From Utricularia gibba (lineage: Eukaryota; Streptophyta; Magnoliopsida; Lamiales; Lentibulariaceae), in the NCBI GenBank assembly GCA_002189035.1, contig NEEC01000016.1, forward strand, positions 1,054,001-1,118,000: a stretch of 64,000 bases of DNA, written 5' to 3'. Positions 48,390 to 58,647 of this stretch are shown piece after piece (the stretch's first letter is position 1; every line of letters starts with the position of its first letter). The notes below the pieces were generated by a model. The model made no database searches and was not told the origin of the DNA. It saw only the letters and a list, made by a program, of their open reading frames with translations. A program made the translations under genes and the position numbers.

Positions 48390-50008
48390 TCAGAGAGGCA
48401 AAAGTAAGACTGGACAAGGAATGAACTCTGCTAACAGGTTGGCGTCAACGTGCTTGGAGTGAATAGCTTCCATGCTTAGCACAACTAGATCCATGTTCAT
48501 CTCATCTGCAACCTCTCCTATTATTGCAGTTGGCTTCTTTCCTTGTCCGAGTCGCTCCAGCAGCTTGAATTCCTGGAACCCCCCTGCAGCAAACGCCAAC
48601 AATGTATCCATTTTGTTATCTGAAGTGTTTGAGTTAAGTCAGAGTTTTTACTTTTTCTGTCTAATCTACAAAGTCCTCGCATATCTTTCACCTCTACCTC
48701 GTTGTGTTATCTCAATCCTCCGGAGTTGAAAATAAGTGGATGTGAAAACACCATGGGCAACTCTAAATCAATACTTTGATTGACAGACATATCCATACTT
48801 TTACTTCGAAAAGACAATGCCTCTATGCGTTCACGTTATGAACAAACAAATGCCTTATGAAATCCATCATTTTACATTCACCAGCAGGCAGAAAATGGAA
48901 TCTATGCTGGTGGAGAGAAAAAAACGATTTCCTTTCCTAACTATTCTGATAAAATTGATATGCAAACTACTGCGTAAAAGATGGACAAGTTGCTGAACCA
49001 AGGTAAGAAGGCTCAGAGACCTACCTTGGGCTAAATGAAACCGGATGCTAGCAACTTGAGTCTCATGCTCCACCAACTTTTCTTTCTCATTCTCATCAAC
49101 AACTGAAAAATTCTTCATTTCAAGAAAAATATCATCTGCTAAAAGATATTCTTGTATTTGGTTTCGGGACATACCAACAACTGTTATATCACCCCCATAT
49201 TTCTTTGCCAGAGCTGCAGTTGTAGCTGTTGCCTGCTCAAACAAAGCTTCAAACTATGAAAGAAAGAACTCGAAGATGAACTAAAACATTACGCCAATCA
49301 AAGACAACCCAAGAAGATCATTTCCTCCCATCTAATACAACTTAGATTTAGCTTGAGCCATCAACAAGAATCTCTGAATATAATTGAGGATGTGAATTTA
49401 TCAATAGATGACCACGTTCTACAGCTCTGATAATTCAACTTTCACGTTTCTTAACAAAGAGAACCACAGGGTATCAACATTTTTATCAGAAACGTGAAGA
49501 AAAAATTAAGTTACCTGTTTTGTACCCTCAGTAAGATACGGGTTTCTATCAATCACTGGCAAAAGCAACTGCTTGAAACTACCAAATGTATCCTCTACTG
49601 AAGTTTTTTCAGGATCATTCGCTTCGGATTTAACTGAAAAAAATGTAAGCAAGCAGAGACTATAAAAGCAAAACTGGAGCACTTCAATACAATAGCTAAT
49701 TAGCAAAAACACTCAATCCGAATTCCTGCAAAAAAATAACATCAGAGGTTCCCGTACATCCATAGAAAACTGCAATTATGAAACTTCTTATCAATTTTTT
49801 TTCTCATTTTCTCGTTTAGCGCCAATTCACATGTCGTTCCTAATAAAGACTCCAACTCACCTCGAAGAGAAGCTCCCCGATGTTTGGCACAAACGGAGGA
49901 ATTGGAAACCTTGGCAGTCCGCCAGCATGCGGAAGAAGAATGAGACCCGCAGAAGCGGATTTCGGCGGCTTCACGCGGAGGAGCGAATCTGCAGTACACG
50001 AGAGCCAT
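48390..50008 (-). CDS. Universal stress protein-like (adenine nucleotide alpha-hydrolase fold), plastid-targeted
   Basis: Five exons (49861-50008, 49515-49633, 49175-49232, 49025-49102, 48390-48583) give 198 residues. A Ser/Ala/Arg-rich start (MALVYCRFAPPREAAEIRFC) with few acidic residues suggests a transit peptide. The USP-like core is LLLPVIDRNPYLTEGTKQAT, ALAKKYGGDITVV, VDENEKEKLVEHETQVASIR, GGFQEFKLLERLGQGKKPTA, NMDLVVLSMEAIHSKHVDAN and IPCPVLLLPL. The family is conserved in plants but its role is not established to my knowledge. The 72-base intron at 49103-49174 has GT and AG ends, is a multiple of three and has no stop codon. Its retention would add 24 residues inside the domain; relatives lack these, so splicing is the likely normal state. 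Confidence 0.92.
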
Positions 50009-50356
50009 GGGAGGAACTGGAGAAAGAGAAGAGTTCTAGACTCAAGATTTTTTTTTTTTGTAAGTATTAATTCAAATGAAATAATATTGAAAAAATAAAT
50101 GTTCACATGAATTAATTTAGTTATAGTATTCGTAAATTAGATTAAAAAAATATTCGATATAATTAAATATGTGAAAATGTAAATTATTCAGATAATTTAA
50201 TTTTTTATTTAAAAATTGTTTAAATGAGGAAAATTTTTAAAAAGAGAGAGCATCCTTGGTCTGCTGCTCCTTCCTAGTCTCCTAGGGCGTGTGTTCCACA
50301 ACTCCAAGATTCCAGGAGGGATAGCGGGAATCAAGTGGTCGCCGGACGATTCCTAG
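50009..50356. other. Divergent spacer between the USP gene and the methyltransferase pseudogene
   Basis: AT-rich, including a poly-T run at about 50048-50059. It should hold the USP-like gene's promoter. No other feature is recognised. Confidence 0.5.
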
Positions 50357-51260
50357 GTGTCTCAGACGGCGCGGAAGGCTGCTGCCGTGGATATGATCTC
50401 CGATGATGATCCCACAGTGAACGTGGAATCGTGGTCCTTCAAGAGCGACTATGGCAGTACTCTAGACGACGACCTACATCGCGCTGATGCAGATGGAGCG
50501 CTCTTTGTGGTGTCCTTTCGTGCCGCCTCAGATTACATGGCAATTCTTATGCATTTTGATAATCTTTGTGTAGTTTTCGTTTTTTGGATTTTAAAGGTAT
50601 TTCGTTTAAAATGTTGATGTATTGAGTGGAAGCTGTGACGAGGAAGGGCCAGATGACGAGCCTGTTTCATCAATCCATGGGTACCAGAGTTATTGGGATT
50701 TGACGTATGTAAAAAACTCTTCTGCTTGGTGTGTTCTAGATGTAGGAAATGGTGATGGATTGCTTCTCCAGGAGCTCACTGGCTCTCTCTATTCGAGCTG
50801 TTAATGCTGCTGTGTGTTATCCTGCCATCAGCTTTCTCATCAATATGTCTTCTGTCTTAATGCCTCTTAAGGTTGACGATGTTCTTGACGCAAACTAGAT
50901 GTGAAGTTTCAGCTTGTCAGAGATAAGGTATTTGGTTTACATCCTGGTGGTCCTCTTCGAAAGGTAACTTGCTATCTAACCCCTGTTTCGAAATTCCCCG
51001 CAAGTGTTTTCTACTGCTAGGGATCACAGCTTTTACATCCTTTTAGAACAACGTGCTGGGGATTCCATAGAGCACGCATCGCATCGTTTTGCTTCTACTC
51101 ATTTTTTCCTCCCAATGATGCTGCGGTGCTCTCCCTGGATCTCAGATTTACTAGTCATCACTGGTTGGGTTTCTCAGGTGATTCCGGTGTGATGAATTGT
51201 TGGATGAGACGGAGTCATTCATCCGGCGCGGTGGCGGAGAATCCGAGAGCCCCATCAAGC
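50357..51260 (+). pseudogene. Broken copy of a SAM-dependent lysine methyltransferase gene (At1g66680-like)
   Basis: Family pieces appear in order: MISDDDPTVNVESWSFKSDY, GSTLDDDLHRADADGAL, ASDY, then after an intron-like gap CDEEGPDDEPVSSIHGYQSYWDLTY, then VLDVGNGDGLLLQEL (the SAM-binding glycine motif, normally LGTGNG). VDDVLDAN is followed by an in-frame stop; FQLVRDK and GLHPGGPLRK come next, then LLVITG and LLDETESFI. The segment between the YWDLTY block and the SAM motif is largely deleted and later exons are shifted in frame. Presence of intron-like DNA suggests a decayed DNA duplicate and not a retrocopy. The parent family methylates eEF1A-type proteins in other eukaryotes. Confidence 0.85.
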
Positions 51261-51674
51261 AGGATGCAACAAACTCATCATGTCGGAGGACGGTGGCTTT
51301 TCTAAGGAAGTGATGAACAAAGTGTTATGTTTTTTGTTTGTTTTCTACTGGATAGAGCATATGAATTTAAATTTTACAAGGCTAATGATTAAGCCCCTTC
51401 AACCAAAACCCTAACCCTAATCAACGCAAAGCACCCTCATTTGGATCAACCAAGGATTAGGGGAGTACCGGGTACTCCAATGGTCCCATCTTGGGAAGAG
51501 GTGGAGACAGCCTTGTCTGGTGCTAAATTCTACACCCATCCATGAGTACGTACAGGCGATATTTTTACTGATCACAGCTTTCAATACAATCGAAAATGAA
51601 ACTCATGCGCTAAGAAACCCCTTATTTGAGATAACCCAGATGAGTGCAGAATCACTGCAAGGGGAAGTTGAGGT
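51261..51674. other. Spacer after the pseudogene
   Basis: Includes the probable 3' flank of NDUFB8. A CCAAAACCCTAACCCTAAT telo-like phrase lies at about 51401-51420. No gene is recognised. Confidence 0.5.
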
Positions 51675-52816
51675 TCAGGGTTCTCCGCCGAGCTCCACTC
51701 TCAAGTTGTCGTAAGGATAAACCTTAGGAGTCTGGCAACAAGAAAAAGGAAACCGCATGTCATGAAACTTTTAATCGAGAACTGTCCCACAAATAAACAA
51801 ACCACGGACTCAGAGCCTCAGGAATCAAGATGCACACATAATCGTATGCCATTTCCCTTCACCAGCAAGCAAAAGCAGAAACAAAACAATTGAATTGCCC
51901 AACTAACAAATATTTACTTCAATTTCTAGAACTGGAGCTGATCCAATAGCTTATCTTGGTGAATTCTTTATTACAAGGATAAAGGAAAGCATAGACGTCA
52001 TATAAACCATTGGCATTTAAGGGAAACATGAACGCAGTAGAAGCATAAAATCAAGCATTCTGCCAGTTAATGTCCAAAGAGGGTAGCAAAGGAAACCTGG
52101 ACCTAGCTCATTTCTACCGATAGAAACAATTTTTATGTCTTTGGTTGCTGAGAGTTGCAAGATCTTCTTTTTACCCAGGTAAATTTACACAACCCAAGTG
52201 AAGATCCATAAAAATCAACTTTTATAGATTGAAGTTAGTTTTCCAATGCACATATCTTCATGATGCCAGAACCTGAAAGTCTCAAGGCAATGAAAAACAA
52301 AAAAAAGAATAGAACTTACGAAGGGAATTTTGGAGGCCTTGTCATTCCACACAGCTAGCAGCCCCAGAGAGGCGAAGAAGCCCAATCCTCCGCACAACCA
52401 AGCCAATGCCTCGTACTAAATTAAATCCGACAAACAGTAATTTAAGAACCAATTGGAAACAAACGATCACGCTCCCGATACCCAATCCAATCCAATTTCC
52501 CGCATCCTCTTACCTTTCCAACAGTATCAGCTATACGATCGATGCAGGGCTCTGGAAAGGGGGTACCATTATCCCACGTAAGTTCATCGTTCACCGCAAG
52601 CTGCAACGCCAACAATTATTAGCGAATGCGAGGGCACGCCAATTCGACCGAAATTCCAAACTAGAGAAAGATAATCACCGGCTTGTCAGGAACGATATGT
52701 CTTCCCACTGGAAGGCCCATTCCAGATCGCCGCCGTAGAGCACCGGCAGACGACCTCGAAACGGCGCCGTTTCCGCCTAGTATCCGCGACGCAACGTGGC
52801 TCAGTCTTCCTGCCAT
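51675..52816 (-). CDS. Mitochondrial complex I subunit NDUFB8 (ASHI)
   Basis: This accessory subunit sits in the membrane arm of NADH:ubiquinone oxidoreductase in the mitochondrial inner membrane. Four exons (52679-52816, 52514-52600, 52320-52415, 51675-51731) give 125 residues, the length of the Arabidopsis protein At5g47570. MAGRLSHVASRILGGNGAVS is Arg-rich and amphipathic, like a mitochondrial targeting sequence. LAVNDELTWDNGTPFPEPCI follows, then the single membrane helix YEALAWLCGGLGFFASLGLL, and the end TPKVYPYDNLRVELGGEP. The last intron is long (about 590 bases). All junctions are canonical and in frame. The gene is intact. Confidence 0.96.
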
Positions 52817-54168
52817 TCGAACCAGTACACCTCCCCACACCCACTCCCATTTCCCAATTTGTAATGGAGATAATTGGGCCTCCATATAGCCTGACAACTT
52901 ACCTGGCCCATTAACAATGGTTAATGGGCCTCCCACGACGACTCACTCACCATCTCATGTACAAAAAACAGTCCAATGAAAGGGCGCCACGCGTACCAAA
53001 AAAGTAAATAACACGAGGCTGCAAGGTAGATGACAGGTGTATTATTGCTGTATGATTCGGATTAACAAAGTGTTAGATACAGACAAGATATATGATTGTC
53101 CGCATTTAGGCCAACCAATGAATCCACATGTGTGGGCCATCCATCAAAAGGACTATCTATTTTTAGTAAAAAAAATAATTTTCAAGAGTTTTTTATATTC
53201 ATATATTTTTGAAGTCAGAATTAGTTCAATAACAAAATTACTATAAAAAATATTTCGAATAATATTTTATTCCAAGTTTTTTAAGAAAATATAAAAATTA
53301 ATGGCATACAGTAAAAAAAAAAACTCTGAGGAGGGACATGTGGGTCAGGGAAGGCGTGGACGGGAGGACCGCGACTGTAGCGTATGTTGATTGAATTTAC
53401 GGTTTTGTCCATCCCTCGTGGCTTACTTTAGGAGGGTGTGATTTCCAAGGATGACTATTTTCGGGATTTCATGAGGTCCCCTGGGAAGGTTATTAAATGG
53501 TGTTAATGCAAGCGAGGCAGGAGTATTTGTTTTTATGTGCTGCTCATGTGCAATTCAATGCCTTGCTTGCACTCAATTGTCCCTCTCGTGTAGAATGCTT
53601 GTTACCCTCCTTTTTTTAGGGCCAATGTCTCAATTATTTACCCAGACGGTAAATAATTGATTTTTCATATGTTTTATTCTGAATTATTTGAAATCGAATA
53701 AGTGTCAAACTAGTTAAATAAGTCAAATATTCACGGATTAAAAAGATAACGTGCTTAAATAGAAGTATACTCTTAATCTTGTATAAATACTTTTTTTTCG
53801 AAATAGAATAAAATTATTAAAAATATATGCAATTTATGAGCTAGTGATGAGTGAAATTTTTAACATTATTGATAAAAAAATTGGTTTTTTTATTTCGTTT
53901 TAAAAAAATCATATACAATTAATTAGATAATGCAAGATAAGTGAGTTAGTAATGGTATTACACATTGGTTATTAAGTTTTTTTCTGTAAAAGAATAATAT
54001 AAAATCGTAAGGATTAAACACCTGAACTGAACAATATTGTATAAGTATATTAGGGGTTATCACAGGGATTGGGTTAATTGAAACAATTTATAAGTAAAAT
54101 AATAATAAATTGGAGGGGTGGAGTAATTTAATTTGAGGAATATTCAATAATGGTGATATGTATTAATT

Positions 54169-54184
54169 GGGGGGGGGGGGGGGG
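54169..54184. repeat. G homopolymer of 16 bases
   Basis: An uninterrupted run of 16 G residues within AT-rich sequence, about 330 bases before the LRR receptor start codon. Its true length is uncertain in any assembly. Confidence 0.8.
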
Positions 54185-54285
54185 ATTTAATATTTGTATG
54201 GGGGCCACCGTATCGTCTTACAGAGTGTACAACTCATTTTCGTTAAATAAATTTAAAGAAGAAAAGAAAAACCCTACCCCTGCTG

Positions 54286-54310
54286 CTCTCTCTCTCTCTC
54301 TCTCTCTCTC
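54286..54310. repeat. CT dinucleotide microsatellite
   Basis: About 12 CT units in what is probably the 5' UTR or core promoter of the LRR receptor gene. CT tracts are common near plant transcription starts. Confidence 0.85.
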
Positions 54311-54514
54311 ACGCTCACAGTCACAGAGCGGAACTGCAATTGGAGGAAGTTGTTCGCACCCTCCAGCTACAGATGCGTACAGACGACAACAGCTCATCTT
54401 CCTCCATTTTTCCCCCATAATGTGAACCATAACCTCTCTTTTTTCCCAACTGTTTTCTCCTCGTCAGATGCCTAATCCATAGGCCCCAGCAGCCGCAATT
54501 GCTCTAAGCCTAGG

Positions 54515-57500
54515 ATGCGAATGGCTTACTCTCCGACTGTCAGTCGCTGGGTAACCGCCATTTTCGTACTCATTGTTGTCCGACCCACCTGGGTTTCCGC
54601 CTCCGTTGAGGAAGTTCGATCACTGCTTGAATTCAGAAGGGGTATAAAGTCGGATCCGTCTAATGTGGTTTTCTCCAGTTGGGTTTTGCCAGGTAATGCG
54701 TCTGCCTGCCCTGAAACCTTCCATGGTGTCGCCTGTGACCCGGAAACGGAGTCAGTGGTTTCCATTTCCCTTGACCGCCTGGGGTTGGTAGGGGAACTCA
54801 AATTCAGTACCCTTACTCGGCTCAAGTTTCTGCGGAATCTAACCCTCGCCGGGAATGCGTTGAGTGGCCGTCTTGTTCCGTTGATGAGGCTTATGACGTC
54901 TCTTGAAGTAATTGATCTATCGGGGAATCAGTTTTATGGCCCGATTCCCGCCAGCTTGAATGATATTTGGGCCCTGCATTATGTTAATTTGTCCAACAAT
55001 TATCTTTCTGGAGGATTTCCCGATGGGATTCGTAATTTACAGCAGTTGAAAGTGTTGGATTTGCACGCAAATCGGCTGCAAGGTGACATTCGGGAACTGA
55101 TTCCTCAGCTGAAGAATGTCGAGTACTTGGATTTGAGTAGAAATAGCTTCTCTGGACTGTTGGAAATGAGCGTGGAGAATATCTCTAGTTTGGCTAATAC
55201 TGTGCAGTATGTTAATTTAAGCGAGAATGACATAGGAGGGCAGCTTTGGTATTCAGATGCAACGAAACTGTTTCGAAACCTGAAGGTTTTGGACTTGGGG
55301 CATAACAAGATCACGGGTGAGCTTCCAGATTTTGGCCATTTACCAAATCTCCAAGTGCTCCGCCTTGGACATAATCAGCTTTTTGGGCGTCTCCCTCTGG
55401 GGCTCTTGCAGGGAGCCACCCCATTGGTGGAGTTGGATATCAGTAATAATGGATTTTCTGGTGAGTTTTTTTTTTCTTTTTTTCTCGTGTATGTTTTACA
55501 TCTTTTCTCTTGCATTTACCTGTATGCTATATTAATCTAACATTCTAGAATGGGGGAATCCGCTGTTACACTAGGAAGTACTCTGGCGTATGTTATTCAA
55601 TCATTTTTTCTGTTGGTTTAGGGTGGAGTTTATTTTGCTACTAGAGGGTGTTTGAGGGATGATTTGTCGGTTTTGTGGTACAGAGTTTTCGGTCTGATGT
55701 TTTTTTCATCCCTATTTCAGATACTCTTCCTGAAGTTGGCTCATTGACATTGATTTATCTCAACCTATCATCAAACTCGTTGTCAGGCTCATTACCACGT
55801 TCACTGGGGAACTGTGTAGTGGTTGATCTTAGTAAAAATTTGCTGAGAGGTGACTTGTCTGCTCTTATAGATTGGAATTCAAACCTGGAAGTTCTGGATT
55901 TGAGCTTCAATGGCTTTACTGGGAATATTCCCAGTTTAACGCATTTTCCAAAGCTGACTCAGTTAAGTGCTAGGAATAATTCATTAGGGGGAGCATTACC
56001 TTCGACTTTGGGATCACTTGAAAAGCTTAGTTCAGTCGATTTGAGCTTCAACACATTTGATGGTCCAATCCCAGAGAGCTTCTTTACTTCTATGACCATC
56101 ATGTATTTGAACTTGTCTGCAAATCATCTCTCTGGATCCATTCCACTTGGTGGATCTCATGCTACTGAGTTGCTGGCGCTTCCCCCAATTCCACCAATGG
56201 AGTCTCTAGATATTTCAAGAAATGCCTTGACCGGTGGTTTGGCATCTGAAATTGGTAATTGGCAAAGGCTAAGGTTACTAAATCTTGCGATGAACCGTCT
56301 ATCTGGTTCCTTGCCTCATGAATTAAGCAAGCTCACTTCCTTGGAATATCTGGATTTATCACACAACCACTTTAATGGCCAAATTCCTGAAAGTTTGCCT
56401 CAAACTCTGTCCTTCCTGGATATGGCTTACAATAATTTTTCAGGAAGGTTACCAGATAGATTGAAAGGATTCCCTGCTGCTTCCTTTTCACCTGGAAATG
56501 ATGGACTTGAGCGCCGTCATTTTGCACCAACTGCTGATGATGGTTTTTCCAGCCGTGATGTAGGTGGCGGATATCATCGCAGCTCTAAATCCAATATCAC
56601 AAAAGCTATCATCATTTCATGCATAGCAACTGCTTTGATGGTCGCTTTTGTTCTGTTTGCTTATAACAGAGCACGTATTCAAAATTTCCATCTTCGACAT
56701 GGCTTCCATGGTCAAGATATCGATGGAGATGCCAAGGTTGGGGCATATGGCCGTCATTCAATATTTGGTTTTCCTGGCAGCAGCACTGACCATCCTCCAA
56801 CTTCCTTGAGCTTTTCCAATGACCATTTGCTGACATCTAACTCGAGGTCATTGTCTGGAGCAATGGAGTCTGGTATGGAAATTGTTGAACATGTTTTACC
56901 TGACCGAGTGTCTGGCACTGCAGCATTGCACCGGGGCCAACCAGAGAATCAGCCAACAGCATCTGGAAGGAAATCTTCTCCCGGATCACCTGGATCTTCC
57001 CCTAATTTCTTAGGCGTTGAGCACCCTCCCACCTTGGATGTGTATTCTCCTGATCGATTAGCTGGTGAGCTATTGTTCTTGGATGGCTCACTCAAATTCT
57101 CAGTTGAGGAGCTGTCTCATGCACCAGCAGAAGTACTGGGTAGAAGCAGCCATGGCACTCTGTACAAAGCTACTCTAGATAATGGGCAAATGCTGACTGT
57201 GAAGTGGCTGAGGGTCGGCCTGGTGAAGAACAAGAAGGATTTTGCAAAGGAAGTGAGGAAGATTGGGTCTGTTCGGCACCCAAATATAGTTCCCCTGCGT
57301 GCCTATTACTGGGGACCAAGGGAGCAAGAACGGCTGATTCTAGCAGACTATGTATTTGGAGATAGCTTGGCTTTACATCTCTATGGTAAGACATCCTCTA
57401 GCATAACTGTGTGCATTAACCTGTAAGAAATGCAAGCTCAAAAACCCTGCTGCCATTTTGCAGAGAGTACACCCAGGAGGCATGCCCCCTTATCCTTCCA

Positions 57501-58041
57501 CCAAAGGCTGAGAATCGCCGTTGATGTGGCTCGTGCACTTTCTGTGTTGCACGATCGAGGACTCCCTCATGGAAACCTGAAGCCAACGAATGTACTCTTG
57601 GCTGGGCCGGAGCACAATGTTCGTCTCTCGGATTACGGTCTCCACCGTCTGATGACGCCGGCAGGCATCGGCGAGCAGATCCTGAACTTGGGGGCGCTTG
57701 GATACCGCGCCCCAGAACTCGCCACCGCGGCCAAACCCATTCCTACGGCGAAGAGCGATGTGTATGCATTGGGTGTGATCTTGATGGAGCTGTTGACCCG
57801 AAGGAGTGCTGGCGACATCATTTCTGGTCAGTCAGGTGCTGTGGATCTCACAGACTGGGTTCGACTGTGTGATCAGGAAGGGCGTGGGGTCGACTGCTTC
57901 GACAGAGACATGGCCGGAGGGGAAGAACCGTCGAGAGCCATGAACGAAATGCTGGCCGTTTCACTGAGGTGCATTCTTCCTGTAAGCGATCGGCCGAGCA
58001 TCCGACAGGTTGTTGACGAGCTGAGTTCCATAACCTTGTGA
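54515..58041 (+). CDS. LRR receptor-like pseudokinase (At5g10020 type)
   Basis: Three exons (54515-55460, 55721-57385, 57464-58041) give 1062 residues; the Arabidopsis relative I recall is about 1050. A signal peptide (VTAIFVLIVVRPTWVSA) is followed by an LRR N-cap and more than 15 leucine-rich repeats such as LKVLDLHANRLQGDI. A membrane helix (AIIISCIATALMVAFVLFAY) lies near residue 612. The juxtamembrane part has SLSFSNDHLLTSNSRSLSG and LDVYSPDRLAGELLFLDGSL, both diagnostic of this subgroup. The kinase-like domain (about 776-1055) has VKWLRVG with the lysine, but the catalytic loop reads LPHGNLKPTN without HRD, and DFG is replaced by SDYG. It is therefore expected to be catalytically inactive. 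All junctions keep frame. Confidence 0.96.
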
Positions 58042-58647
58042 AGAAGTTTTGTTGTACATCGTGGGTGTGAAAAAGAAGCAACTGATTCTTTGCCGTTGAG
58101 TCGTCTTCTCCGATTCGTTTTTCATTTCTTCACAGTCCCTGTCCCTGTCCCTGTCCCTGTCTTTGACCAACGCTGTCCGTCCCCTTTCCAAGTTTTACAT
58201 GTGAGGGGCCAAGGCCGCCAATGTTGTCTTCTGATTAATGGGCTGGGCTTTTGGATGAATATTACTGGACCGGCCCAAATACTCCCTCCCCTCTTCCCTT
58301 CCACACACACACTCTCGTCCTGTCTCTCGCAATTCAATTTCGCTTGACCTGAGAATCCTCCGGCGACCCGTTCTGCTTGAAGCACATCCGTTTTGTACGA
58401 GGTGGATGTGTGTGCGAAACTGGAATTGGAGAAGAATCACTCTTCTTCTGTTGTAGGATGGCTCATTGCGGGATGTGTGTTAAAGTATGATGAACTGATT
58501 CTTTTTTGTTGGAGAGGATTCATATCGCTGGCTTTGGAAAATATGGATTTGTTGAAGAAACTGAGGATGTCACTGATGAAAACTCAGGATAGCAGCAGGT
58601 TTTGAAATTGAATCTGATTACAGGAGGAATATAGCCACTAGTTCATG
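58042..58647. other. Spacer between the LRR receptor and TFB2 genes
   Basis: A CCCTGT hexamer repeated about four times lies at 58136-58160, probably in the receptor 3' UTR. The TFB2 leader, perhaps with an intron, occupies the right part. No separate gene is recognised. Confidence 0.5.

Larger units (their letters stand above)
52817..54514. other. Spacer between NDUFB8 and the LRR receptor gene
   Basis: Contains the two divergent promoters. It is AT-rich from 53160 to 53320 and 53630 to 54150, and a 16-base G run and a CT run lie near the right end. No gene is recognised. Confidence 0.5.

Noticed and set aside
48119-48424. 101-residue plus-strand frame
   Set aside because: Starts inside MIR156 hairpin 2 and runs antisense into the USP-like gene's last exon.
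55461-55540. Longer first exon of the LRR receptor ending at 55540
   Set aside because: This reads into intron sequence after a GTGAGT donor; splicing to 55721 restores LRR spacing.
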